Part shown: one piece after another, positions 22,632 through 34,910 of the stretch
Layout of the letters: each line of letters opens with the position of its first letter
How positions within the stretch are numbered: position 1 is the first letter of the stretch
From: Pelecanus crispus
Lineage: Eukaryota > Chordata > Aves > Pelecaniformes > Pelecanidae
Direction of reading: 5' to 3'
Assembly: GCF_030463565.1 (NCBI RefSeq)
Contig: NC_134648.1
Location: 75,036,513 to 75,100,512, forward strand
Length of the DNA stretch: 64,000 bases
Notes under the pieces: model-generated
What the model was told of the DNA's origin: nothing
The model's input: the letters and a program-made list of their open reading frames with translations, nothing else
Database searches by the model: none
Program-made: the position numbers and the translations under genes

Positions 22632-24746
22632 CTGAGGTAGAAGAGAGGCTGTATCTTGGACCGTATCAAAGGCTACTAAACTCATTATTGCTGTTAATTT
22701 TACACATTCCTCAGTTGTTCGTCTGCCCTGGAGACAGCCAGGCAGTAAGGGGCTGTGCCGCAAGAGAATGGAGGTGTTACAGCAGTTGGGCTTTTTATTC
22801 CCCACAGTTCATCTGTTTCGTGAGCAACTCTATTGCCTTCAATTGTCTGTAATCTTCAACATAATTCGCCAGTTGTTACTTGCACTTATTTTGACTGCCG
22901 ATTTTATTATAACCCATAAGGTTAGAGTTTTTTGATATAATACTTTGTTTCAAAATCTCATCAGCGTAACACAGACCGATGATGCATCAAGGGCACCACC
23001 TTCACTGCAAATTCCTGCTGCCCTGGGGCGGGTGCCCCGGCCTGCAATCCGCTGTGCCTGCAGCTCCCCGGGAAACCAGCTGCTCCACGTCCTTCCGCTA
23101 CCATCCAGCGAGGAAGGTAAGCGGGCATCTGTTTCAGCTTTAATCCAGGACGCAAGTCCCTGACCCTGGTCTCGGCACGGGGGAGCACAGCCACGCCGCA
23201 GGACCCCATGCGCAGCTCCCACGGGAGCACAGCCTACCCATCCCGCTGGGCCTGGGCACCCTGGCCGGCACCCTCAGCAGCAGGAGGAAGAGCTCCTGCA
23301 CCCGCTCCCGCTGCCGGCCGCCTGCACCCCGTCCCGCGCCCCGCCGCTGCCCCACGAGCAGAGATGCCTACCTGGAGCACCACGGCTGGGACGGGTGCCC
23401 CGTGCCTGAGCGCATCGACTGCCCCAGCTCCTCCCGCTGCCTCGGGCCTGGCCTTGGAGAAGCACCAAGGTATCGCTGGCGGGGAACATGGGATCTGCTA
23501 CACACAGTCCGATCACTGGGACAGCGCATCCTGCGCCTCGCTGCTGGAAGCGGCTGATCCTCACCCACTTCCAGAAGGCAGCCCAGAGCAAACGTGCCTG
23601 TGCAGGCACCTGCCCTTCGCAGGGACAGCCCCAGACCTCCTGCGTGTTTCTAACGTCCCTGTGCATGCCCTGCTATGTGGGATGCGATTATCTCTGCCTG
23701 CCACTAATGATTTTAAAATTACTCATACCTCCTCGATTCCCATCCCCTGTTTCACTGACCTCAAAGGACCTTCACATGTATTGCATCACAGTCCTGCATC
23801 CTGGGTAAAAAACCTCCCTTGCGTCATCACAGCTGCCCAGCTTACTCAGGAAATAGTGGGCAATGATGCAAAGGCAACTCAATCGCATGAAGGCAGATCG
23901 CTCCACGGAAGCCAGAACCACTGAGGCTGGCAGGAGCTCCAGAGACCACCGCGTCCCTCCCACCTCTGCTCAGGCCACGTGGGCTAAAGCACGCTGCCAG
24001 GGCCGTACCCCGCGGATCTCAGGTTTCTCCCTTGCGCCAAACCCAGGCTCAGAGCCAGGGCTCGGGGCAGCACTGCCAGTTCACACGGGGGTGCTGCATC
24101 TCCTGGCACAATGTACGTTTCTTCTCAAAAGCTTCCTTTCTGGATTTGTGCTGTTTCTCACCTGTCTGCTACACAACAAAATGCTTCAGCTCTCGCCCTT
24201 GCAGAGTACAGCTTATAAACATGCCCGTAAAGCTCAGAAATTGAGGAGAAAAATAGGGTAATTATCCTTTATTTACTTTTAAAGCACTTCATTTTAGAAT
24301 TGTTTCATATTTTCTGGAGCAGACAACACTCAAAAATGCCAAGTTCTCAAACACATAAAAATAATACTGGGTTCCCTACACAGTGGAGCGTGGCTGAAGA
24401 GTTTCCAGCAGCAGGAGCTGGGGAATGTGGACACTTTCTAGGCACTCAGTTCCTTCACTTCAGCTCCTTGTGTCCTGCATTTCCACAGGAGTGCCAGAGC
24501 CTTCCCGGGAGGCGTGGGGAGGTTCAGGATCCCAAGCCTGAAGCCAGCCCCGCGCTCCGGGGGGCTGCCCGATGCTTGCCGCCCCAGCCAGCGAGCCCCC
24601 CAGCCTGCAGCACCAGCTCGCTGCCAGCTTGCAGCAGGCTCACCCGGGCCACGTGCCACACACCCTGGTGACACCGGGGTGAGCACAGCTAACGCAGCAG
24701 GGAGGCAGGGCTTTCCAGGAATTTGTTTTGTTTTGCCTTTTGGTTC
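22632..24746. other. Non-coding
   Basis: AT-rich at 22790-22970 and GC-rich at 23010-23460. No gene or recognised repeat. Confidence 0.5.
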
Positions 24747-24751
24747 TGCCC

Positions 24752-25316
24752 TGTCCCGGTTTCAGCTGGGATAGAGTTAATTTTCTTCCTAGTAGCAGGC
24801 ACAGTGCTGTGGTTTGGATTTAGGATGGGAACAATGCTGATCACACGCTGATGGTTTAGTTGGTGCTGAGCAGTGCTGACACCAGGCAAGGGCTTTTCAG
24901 CTTCCCCTGCTCTGCCAGGGGCACAAGGAGCTGGGAGGGGGCACAGCCAGAACAGTTGATCCCAACTGCCCCAAGGGCCATTCCATACCATACGGCGTCA
25001 TGGGCAGTATAGAAACTGGGGGGGTTGGCCGGGGAGCAGCGATCGCTGCTGGGAACTGGCTGGGCATCGGTCGGCGGGTGGGGAGCAATTGCATTGGGCA
25101 GCACTTGCTTTGGATATTGTTATTATTATTATCATTATTATATTGTTATTATTATCACTACTATTTTACTTTATTTCAATTCTTAAACTGTCCTTACCTC
25201 AGCCCAGGAGTGTTTCTCACTCTCACTCCTCCGATTCTCCCCCCCATCACCTCGGGGCAGGGGCAGTGAGCGATGGCTACGTGGTGCTGAGCTGCTGCTG
25301 GGGCTGAACCACGCCA
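24752..25316 (+). mobile_element. Solo LTR of the same ERVL-like family, complete (565 bp)
   Basis: The ends are TGTCCCGG and CCACGCCA. It is flanked by a perfect 5-bp duplication, TGCCC, at 24747-24751 and 25317-25321. It carries an internal TTATTATTATTATC-type simple stretch at about 25118-25170. A complete solo LTR with intact target duplication indicates insertion of a provirus followed by LTR-LTR recombination. Confidence 0.93.
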
Positions 25317-28300
25317 TGCCCCCCACTACTCCCGCGCGGGCTGTCTCTCACACACTCACATCCTCCAGCAAGCCGCTCTGAGCACATGGGGACCGGCGCG
25401 CACAACCGCCTGCCTGCTGCGCGCACCGACAGCAGCGTGGCGGGGCTGTCACGGTGAGTCCCCTGCACAGGGCAGACAAGGCGGCAGCACGCTTCCAGCA
25501 CGCTTCCAGCACGCTTCCTGCACACCGACTGCTAGTGTGGCCCCGAGCCCGTGGCCACGCGCGAGAGCTACGCACAACGCTGCTCAGCTACCGCCATTGA
25601 CGGCTAAAATTAATGTATTTGAAATGCAATGAATTAAATGCCAAACAAGTCCTAGAGGAAGGAGAACTCTGACATGTGGGGCTGCGGCGAAGGCAGCTCA
25701 TTAGGCATTTGTATCACAGACAAGGAGCTGAGAGTGATACATGGGATGACTCAACGCAGCAGCGCAGGAACACGACTGCAGCTCTGTAATTTATTAATAG
25801 CTGTGCCATGAGAAAAACGAGCCGGGTGATCCCCCGCAGCCCCCCGATACACGGGGACCGGGGGGGCACCTCTCCCTGGGTCTGCCACGGCTTGGGGAGA
25901 TGGATACTTAAACAAGCACAAAGCAGAGTGGCTTCTGAAAAAGACGCTGGTTAAAACATTGTGATAAAAATGCACACTGAGGAGAAGGGTAAGAAACGTA
26001 CCGTGCTCACAGGGGGGCTGCGGGATCCCCGGGGGGGCTGCCTGGCCCGGCTGCCTCCTCCAGCCCTAAACAAGCCCCCCGGCACCAGCAGCAGCTGCTC
26101 CGTCCCGTGGTGGGGCTTCACAGCAGCACCCGGTTTGCTACCCAGCGCCGGCGCGGTAAGGGCTGGTCGTGCTGCTCTGCTACCAAAACACACCCAGCTG
26201 GGAAAGCGCCTGGCCACGCACGCCCCGGCCCCTCCCGCGTCAGCCCTCCTCTCAGCATTCAGCCTCTGGTTTTAGGTATTTAACCTGTAGAGGGAATCAC
26301 CTCCTGGCTCCATTCATACTTATAAAAAGTAAGGAAGATATTCGCACTCCCATCTGTCCAGTGGAAAACCCAACGCACTACGTTTGTAGCTGTACAATTA
26401 CCCTGGGCTCAAGCAGGTGCAGCTGAGAGCCTATTTTGGCTTTTGCATTGTATTTCCTCCTTGTCCGTGAAATACAAAGTCTCAGCAATACATCCTCTTG
26501 GTCCAGCAGCAGCGTTTCCCCCCAGTGAAACACCAACTTCCCATGGCAACCCTAAACCAGCGTACATTAGCAATTACCAGCAAGCAACAGACTTACCACC
26601 CGAGTTGTCCATCACCACCACACACGATTTTCCTTTTGCACCGGTTGAAAGAAGCGTGCACTAACAAGACGCGAGCAGCTGGGGTGCCGGCGTGGTGTCC
26701 TGGCTGGCAGGGCTCTGCAAACACAGCTGGGCTCGGGTGGACAGAGCGCTCGTCTTCCCAGGCCCCCCCTCTATAAAATATGCATTACGAACTCCTTCCT
26801 TTTCTTTTCCATAGGCAGGGCAGGAACAACAGCACAACCGCCTTTGCGCCCTCCCGGTCTCCCACTCCGCTCTCGCGGAGCCCCGCAGCGCGGTCGGGAC
26901 AGGACCCGGGGGTGGGCTGGCCGTGCCACCCGCGTCGGCCCCTGAGCCCGGCACCCACCGCCCCGCACGCCGCCCACCGCCCCTGCCGCAGGGCTGGGGC
27001 CGGCGCGGCGCCGGCAGCAGGGCCAGCGCAGCCCCCAGCAGCCCCCTCCGGGCCAGGGCTCGCAGAGACGGCTCTCGCAGAAACCACCCTAAGCATGTCA
27101 GCAAACGGATGTTGGGTTTAAGTCAGAAACATCAAGCTGTTGCATTTTCCAACCACCGAGGTATTACCGTACGAAATACTATACAAATATCCTAAATGCT
27201 GACTGTGATATCGGCGTTAATTGTGCAGCTTAAAAATGCGAGCAAGCCTAAGTGAATAATTGTTTAAACAAAACAGCTTTTAACTTATCAAAACATTTGT
27301 ATTGAATCGGAATATCGTGGCATTTTCAAAACTAAGTGTTTTTGCAACATCAAAACACAACACAAACGTGAAGGGATTTGCTTTGACACTTCTCTGTCAC
27401 CAAGTTTGCCAATGCAGCGTGTTCCCAGGCAGCGTGGGGAGGCGAGGCTGCCGCGCTCGCCCCTGCAAAATCCGCCCTGCGCTCTCCTGGCCAGCCGCGG
27501 TTTGCTGGGAGCAGGCGTGCTCCCCGCGGCCATTCGCAGCGGGCAGGTCTGCACACGGGGGGGCGAGTGGCAAGCCCTAGTGTGGGGGCAAGAGGCTCCT
27601 CAGGGCCACCACTACCCTGGACCCCTCCCCGGCATGGAGCCTGCCCCAGCAGAGGCACCCGATGCAGCTGGGGTGTCCAGGTGCACAACTGCCCTGGGCA
27701 CCCGCTCTCGGGGAGCGTACCTGAATCACTGGCTCACTGCTGCAAAAGGATGCGGAGAGTCAAGAGACTGCTCCGAAACGCAGCGCATTTCCGAATGGCA
27801 GGGAGCCACAGAGAAGGGAGACTGCCACAGCCTAGGATTTCTGCCAAGCAGCTGCCGCTCTCCTAACAAAATGCGCGACGCGCACAGATAGGTCTCCTCT
27901 GCCTTGCCAGCCCTGGGCAGCAGCATTGCCGCGGCTGGGTTCGGGCACGGACACCCCTGACATCGCCTCACAGCACAAATCCTAGGACAATCCCACAACA
28001 TGCGCTTCCAGCTTTCCCTTTTCACTTTTGTTTTAAAAGAAATGCAGGTTTGAAAACTCAGCACAAAGTAGTTGTTTCAGAAACGTCTGCCCAAATGCTG
28101 AAGCCTGGAAAGCACGGCTTGGAGCAAGGGATCACCGATCCCAGGAACGCCAAGCTGGAGCTGGTGCCACTCGGCTCCCTCCTGCCACGCACCACCACGT
28201 GCACGCGCGGCACTTGCCAAAGGACCCTGTCCTCTCCAGCAATCAGGATGGATGGTGCCCGCCTGATAATTAGCCATTAAGTATTTCCTTTTATCTGGAT

Positions 28301-28644
28301 TGTTCACGTGTGTCATCAGGATTTATTTACTGCTCACTGTTCAAGACTTGCTCTGAAGAGACTTATTAGCTTCTGCTTTGGCTTTTTTTTTTTAACCAAA
28401 AAAACCCTCAAAAGAGATTACTCTGATTTTCATTTTTCATAAGCAGCCTCACCACCTCTCCTGCCCTCGGCCACTGCCATGGCTACAGGCAGCACAGTGG
28501 CTTTCCCGCGCACCGCGGCTGGCCGGGCGATTTCCACCTTGACGGCTTTTGACAGCAAACAGCATTTCCCAAACCCAATTTTCCCATGAGGAAAATCTCA
28601 TTATTTCTATCAAAAAAACTGATTTTCCATTCAGGAAACCAAAA
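25317..28644. other. Non-coding
   Basis: It contains a short repeat of CACGCTTCCAG units at 25488-25518 and a CpG-rich patch at 26840-27080 that could be a CpG island. AT-rich sequence lies at 27110-27370. No gene is identifiable. Confidence 0.45.
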
Positions 28645-29412
28645 CAGAATCATAGAATCGTTTAGGTTGAAAAAGACCTTTAAGATCATCCAGTCCAACC
28701 AGTAACCTACACTACCAAGTCCACCACTAAACCAGTTAAGGGCAGAGTCATAATTTCATGTTTATGGCTTGGTGGCTGGATTATTTTTTAATGAGAGTAA
28801 ACCTAGGAGTCATTAAGATTGGAAAGGATCTCTAAGATCATCAGTCCAACCATCAACCCAACACCACCATGGCCACCAAACCATGTCCCCAAGTGCCACC
28901 TCTGCCCGTTTTTTGAACACTTCCAGGGATGGGGACTCCCCCACCTCTCTGGGCAGCCTGTTCCAATGCTTGACCACCCTTTCCGTGAAGAAAGTTTTCC
29001 TAATATCCAACCCAAACCTCCCCTGGCGCAGCTTGAGCCCATTTCCTCTCATCCTATCGCTAACTCCATGGGAGAAGAGACCAACACCCCCTCCCTGCCC
29101 CCTCCTGTCAGGCAGTTGTAGAGAGCGATCAGGTCTCCCCTCAGCCTCCTCTTCTCCAGGCTGAACACCCCCAGCTCCCTCAGCCGCTCCCCACCAGCCC
29201 TGTGCTCCAGACCCTTCCCCAGCTCCGCTGCCCTTCTCTGGACATGCTCCAGCACCTCAATGTCCTTCTTGTGCTGAGGGGCCCAAAACTGGACACAGCA
29301 TTCCAGGTGCGGCCTCACCAGCGCCGAGCACAGGGGCACAATCACCTCCCTGCTCCTGCTGGCCACACTATTCCTGATCCAAGCCAGGATGCTGTTGGCC
29401 TTCTTGGCCAAT
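28645..29412 (-). mobile_element. CR1 LINE with duplicated 3' tail module, copy 2
   Basis: The octamer and first tail module lie at 28645-28745, the linker at 28746-28813 and the second tail module at 28814-28885. The ORF2 C-terminal coding then runs to about 29411 (120 codons open upstream of a break). This is the longest of the three chimeric copies. It ends where ordinary CR1 would continue into the V-A-K-K-A-N region. Confidence 0.92.
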
Positions 29413-29712
29413 GAGATGCTTTGCTTCAGCCTGTTTGGACACTAATCAGGATACTTCCCACTGCCAAATGACCCCAGCGTTTTCACCTAAGAAAATGCCA
29501 GGCATGGTCCTGGTCCCCCACGCGCCCTCAGGGAGCCCCAGGCAGCGCAGGGTTGGGCGCACTCCCCCCCTCGGGCCAGGGCAGCAACCGCGGGGTCAGC
29601 ACCCGCCCGCCCTGTGCGGACCCCCGCTCCCCAGGAGGAAGGGCTGCCAGAGCCCCAGACACAGACTCAGGCATTGCCAGTGCTGCCCTGCGTGCCCCCA
29701 CTGCCTCCTGCG
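29413..29712. other. Non-coding, GC-rich
   Basis: Sequence between a CR1 and a tandem array. Nothing recognised. Confidence 0.5.
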
Positions 29713-30027
29713 TGCAGGGGGCAACGCGCCAGCAGCGCCAGCAGCACCAGCAAGCGCCAGCAGCACCAGCAGCGCCAGCAGCACCAGCAGGACCAGCAAG
29801 CAACAGCAGCACCAGCAGCGCCAGCAGGACCAGCAAGCAATAGCAGCACCAGCAGCGCCAGCAGCGCCAGCAGCACCAGCAAGTGCCAGCAGCACCAGCA
29901 GCACCAGCAGCGCCAGCAGCGCCAGCAAGCACCAGCAGCACCAGCAGCGCCAGCAGGACCAGCAAGCGACAGCAGCACCAGCAGCGCCAGCAGCGCCAGC
30001 AGCGCCAGCAGCACCAGCAGCACCTGC
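29713..30027. repeat. CAG/CGC/CAC triplet-based minisatellite
   Basis: About 315 bp built of AGCAGCGCC and AGCAGCACC nonamers, with interspersed AGGACCAGCAAGC blocks that recur at roughly 50-60 bp as a higher-order unit. All frames are open on both strands (Gln/Ala/Ser-rich on plus, Cys/Trp/Leu-rich on minus). There is no gene context, so the frames are by-products. Confidence 0.9.
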
Positions 30028-33000
30028 TCCTGTCCTGGCACCAGCTTGCTCTTTGCCTGTAACCCTCCCTGCAGTTCTGCCCGCCACTTCCAATGGCTGA
30101 TAGCCACACTCCACACGCTGGCACGTCACATTGTGGGGAAATCCGCAACTTTATTGTTCTTGTCAAACACCCACCGGCATCCAGCGAGTGTCAGCTGCCG
30201 GAGCTGCCCATGCCGGTGCTGGCAGCCACTCTGGGGGAGCGCAGCTGCGGGGAGAGCAGGTGAGCGGTGGGGTGGAAGGGTGGCAGCTGCTCCAGGGGTA
30301 CAGCAACACCAGACATTTACCCGGCCTCATCCTGGTTGTGACCTTACACCCGTTCCCACCCCCAGCCCTCCTGCCCGGGCAGCCTCCCCGTCCAGCTGGG
30401 CTGCTCCCGGTGCTGAGCAGTGGTGGCCAGTGCTGCCTGTGGCCAGTGCTGCCCGTGGCCAGCAGGACCTCCCGCGGCTCTGCTCCACCACCGGAGTCAA
30501 TGTCTACATCTCCTTGTCACCTCAGGACAGGAACGAACGCAGCAGCACAAATCACTCCACAGGATGGAGGCTCACAGGCAGGAAGATTTGAAAAGTTCAA
30601 AAGAACATGTAGTTTAACTTGGATAATTTTGAAATTATACATTATATTAAGTTGACCAGAGACTAAGAAAATGCCTTGACATCTCCCACGTTCAGCCAAC
30701 TCAGCATGGCCTTGTGCGATGCTCTGTGCCCCAGCGCGCTGGTGGATGGTGCCTCAGACTCGGATCTATCTTCCACCGCCACCCGCTTTTGGAGGCTGAA
30801 GCCCAGTCCTGACGCCTGACCCAGAGGCTCTTGCTCCTGTCCCCGGTGCACCGCTCAGCGCCACAGCCAGCAAGCAAGGTGGGGAAACCCCCGACTGCAC
30901 ACAAACACACACGGGGATCCCATCATTTATCTTCCAAATAGTGAGGAGAGCAATGCAGGTACCCACATGGACCTGCAGTAGCAAAAGGGAGCATGAAACT
31001 ACATATCCCAAGAACGGGGAGAGCGGAATGTCGGGCAGCAGAATGTCCTTTCTTCCCTCCACACACGCATGAGCAGGAGGCTCAGCGTGAAAATCATCCA
31101 GAAGGATTATGCCGTCCGTGATCAGATCCTGAGAAAAGGCTGGCAGCACCGCACGGCGAAACCCGAAACACAGCGTGCCAAACCCTGGCACACGTTGCCG
31201 TGAGCAGGTACATGAAGAGACAACGGAAGCGGTAAAGCCAGAATGACGTCTGCCAGCACCGGAGCCTCCTGGCTATAGGGTGCTGGAAAGGCAGCGGGAC
31301 ACAAGGTAGAAATGCCCGTACGCCTGGGTGCAGCCTCCTGCACCAGCTGCCCCACCAGCACGGACACTGCTGTTCGAAACAAAGCCACGGCAAGAGAGGG
31401 CGAGCACACACGCCAAAGGTGCTGCGGCAGGCTCTGCTTCCCCGACTAAGCACTCCAGCTGTGGGGATCCTCTCCCGAAAACAGCAAAGCAAACATCTCT
31501 ACCAAGCCTTGGATTCACCTCGGAGTCACTGGTTCACTCCTGGAAACTGCAAAAAACATACGGGATGGAGAAAGCTTTACCTTCTCAGGCCTGTGTCACG
31601 CGACAGCTTTTGGGGCACAGACAGCTCAGATTTATCCACAGCCAGAGACATGATACTTTCAAAGGCCCGGGGCACCCAGGAGGCCCTTGCCTTTCAAACG
31701 GAGCATGGACAGGAACTGCTCTGGCTGCCCCGGCACACAGATGAACTCAACGCTGCAAAACTCCCGGTCTACTTTCCCAGTTTAGCGCCACAAAGACTCT
31801 GTGCCCTTCCCTCAAATTCAGGGGATTGCTCGTTAATAAAAAGGCTGTATTTTCAAAACTGTCTGCAAACTCCTAAGTTTAAATGCAGTGCTTCATCCAC
31901 AACAAGTAGGAGCCTCATCTTTGCCTCTGGGTTCAGTTCTTCCTCCTTCCTCCGGGGATTATCCCAGTGCCCATGCTTGGGAAGAGACCCACTTCTGGCA
32001 CTCGCTCCAAGCCCCTGTGCGGCCGCCTTCACAGGGGCGGCACCCGCTGAAGCACCGCAGAGCCCCGTGCTTGGGGCTACGTGCTGGGGCCAGCTGAAAG
32101 CCAGGAGCCCAAGCTGTTCAGCTGCACAAAGCAGCGGATTGCGCTCTGCCACAGGCTCGGGTGGGTCGCCAGCCCCACCTCCAGCGACTGCGCTGCCTCC
32201 TGCCGCCGCGTGCTTTGGGGGAGCCGGCTCCGCGACGGCTCCGCGGGGAGCGGATCTTGCGCGGGGGCACTGGGGCACCGCGCACCCCTCCAGGCGGGCA
32301 GCTGGGACCCCTGCGCCTCTGCACAAGAGGAGTGTCCTCCCTGTCGCCGCTCGGATGCTTTTTTAAATTAATTGACAAGGAAGATCTGCAACCACGGAGT
32401 GCGCTCGCGGTGAAGCCATGATTATGCATGAAGACATGAAGAAGCACATGCAGCCAGGCTTTGCCATGAAATCTGGCAAGCACGAACGGAAGAGTGATTT
32501 GGGGAGGGGAAGGAGCGCTCGCTGCGACCATGCAGCGCTGCCCTGCAGCAGGAGGCGCAGGCCCAGCGTGCACCCGCAGCCGGAGCTGCTCTGCACCAGC
32601 CCGGCCACCCCAGGCATCTCTGGGCAGCCTCTGCCTTAGGCACGCTCTGCTTTCACGGGCCTCAACGCTCGAGGGCACAGTGCTGCTTGGGAAGGTCGCC
32701 CTCACTCATCGCACAGGCCGGGGAGCTTTACCCACTGAATCTAACCCTGAACCAAGCCCAGGATTTGCCCCCGGTCCGGTGTGCAGCTGAACGTGCAGGG
32801 GCAGCGCTCTCTGAGGGGCTGCGGCTGACACAATACTCGCCCCACAACAGGGCACGCTCCTCCACAGCGAGTACTTACACCTCAAGAAGAAGGTCTGAAT
32901 AGCACGCAGCGGGGCCTGAAGCCTCCCAGCAAAGAGTGAAAAGAAATAAAAATATTCCATCCATCCTGATGGCGTGAGCTGTCCTACCTGCGACACGGGG

Positions 33001-34910
33001 CAGGAGGCCCGGACCAGCGGCGCATGGGAAGCGATGCCCTGGCATGTACCGAAGCAGGGCACCACACTGCAGCACCCAGGAGGGAGGCAGGTGGATGCCA
33101 ACAGCCCCATCCCAGCACCGGCCAAACGCCGACTGCAACCACGGAGTGCCCTGCGGTGAAGGCGGGAGTATGCATGAAGGCATCGAGTCGCAGATTCAAA
33201 CCCCAGGTCTGGTCCAAACTCTTCATCTGCTTTGCAAGTGTGACTGGCTATTGCAGAAGAGAGGGAAACACCCAAGGAGATTTTCAGAACAGCCAATGGC
33301 CTCTGTTTGCACCCATCTGCATGGTTAAACCCGTCACCAGCGGGGCCTCGCCGCTCCTCCGCTCCCCCGGGAAGCCGAGCAGTAACTCTGCTGTGCTGCA
33401 GAGGGGAGCGATGCGGGCGCGCACAAGGAAGTGAGGCGCCGAGTTACTGCAGTGTTGGTGCAAATGGGTCCCAGGACAGACAGGTGGATGCACAGCCTGC
33501 CTGACAGAGCCTGCCACACATCCTCCTTGAAGCCCCTGAAATCATGTGTCCCTGACCACCACTGTATGTCAGTACAGGATGCCCAACGTCGGCAATTTCT
33601 AACTTACTGCGTATAACATACAAATGTAATAAAATTATTCTCAAGGTTTCCTTTACCAAAGAAACGCCAAGGTTCTTAATGCACCGACACCCGTGTTCCC
33701 AACGGGCACCAGCCCGGAGACTGAATGGGGACCCGGTACATGGGGCTGCAGCCACCCTGCCCACCCGCCCAGCAAACGCAGGCGCAGTCTGATCGGGAAA
33801 AAATCGACAGCAGAGGACACAGCACTATCGAAGAGGGAGGTCATCAGTACCCCATATACAAGTAAAACGGGGTGGGTTAATCATAAGTGGATTTCCAAGC
33901 CTAACGAGTTTGTTGGTTCTATCAAGCGCTGTAAAAATAACTCATTTCTTCCACTGCCCCACTTCTGTGTGGTCTACAAAATTAAATGAAAAGTAAACTA
34001 ACAGTGATTTACTCCAGATGGACGTTTATTATCCTAGTAATAATGTCTTGCAATCGTTGCAGGATTAACTGAGGCCAATTCTTTTCTTAGTCACTGTACT
34101 CTTCCATAAACATATAGTAAATTAAACAATCTAAAGCCAGACGGGCATTTATTAGGGTTGCCTCTACACTTGCCTGAACATCACTTGTGGATGTGAGTCA
34201 TAAAACATAAGTTGGATTTTAAGTTCTAAAGTTTAATTTAACATCAAGAAATACTGGGTAGAAACTGTAGATCTCTCTCGTGAAAGAACACCTGTTTAGT
34301 ATTTAGGTCTGGCCTGTTAACTGGTAAATCAAAACGGACGTGGTCAAATCAGCTACTGAAATGATAAAAGATGTGCCATGTCTACAGCAGCCTTGACACT
34401 TCAAAGACAAAACCAGGGAATCTCAAGGAGATAAAACATTTTCATCACAATAACGAATGATGTGCTCCAGCAGAATACATGTAATAACAGAAGGACAACA
34501 AGAGCTGAAATGGAAATTTGTTTTGCAGAAGCTAAGAATAGTAAATTATTTATATGCACTTATTTTAATTTATTTCAGGCTGAGTGCAATTTATCTAAAG
34601 TCATCAAAAATTAATAGGCCATACAGAAAGGATTTTTAATAAATTCAAACTTAGGGGCATACAGCAAGTACACCTCTTCTCAATTGCTATTAGCACTTAA
34701 CTCTCTAATTAATCCACCACGTTATCTCGCCTGGAAGTCCGAGCAATCCCCCTTCGTGGAAGGGGACTGACCGCCGCGGCCCCGGCTCGGCTCCCGGCGC
34801 AGCCCTCGGCACAGGAGCTCGCAGGGCGAGGGCGGAGGAGCCCGGCAGGGCTCTCCCTGGCAGGCAGCACTGCCTGCCCTGGCAGCACCAGCGGAGCCAT
34901 GGCAGGGCTG
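30028..34910. other. Non-coding
   Basis: A 16-bp unit (GTGGCCAGTGCTGCC plus one base) occurs about 2.6 times at 30423-30463. A 55-bp segment at 32386-32441 recurs diverged at 33130-33185. 33990-34720 is a 700-bp AT-rich island in otherwise GC-rich surroundings. No gene. Confidence 0.5.

Noticed and set aside
29411..30591. Gln/Ala/Ser-rich frames suggesting a polyglutamine transcription factor
   Set aside because: They arise from the triplet array. All frames are open and no DNA-binding or other domain is attached.
31419..32366. 315-residue plus-strand frame in GC-rich DNA
   Set aside because: No recognisable domain, and it is overlapped by comparable minus-strand frames. It is compatible with a chance GC-rich frame.
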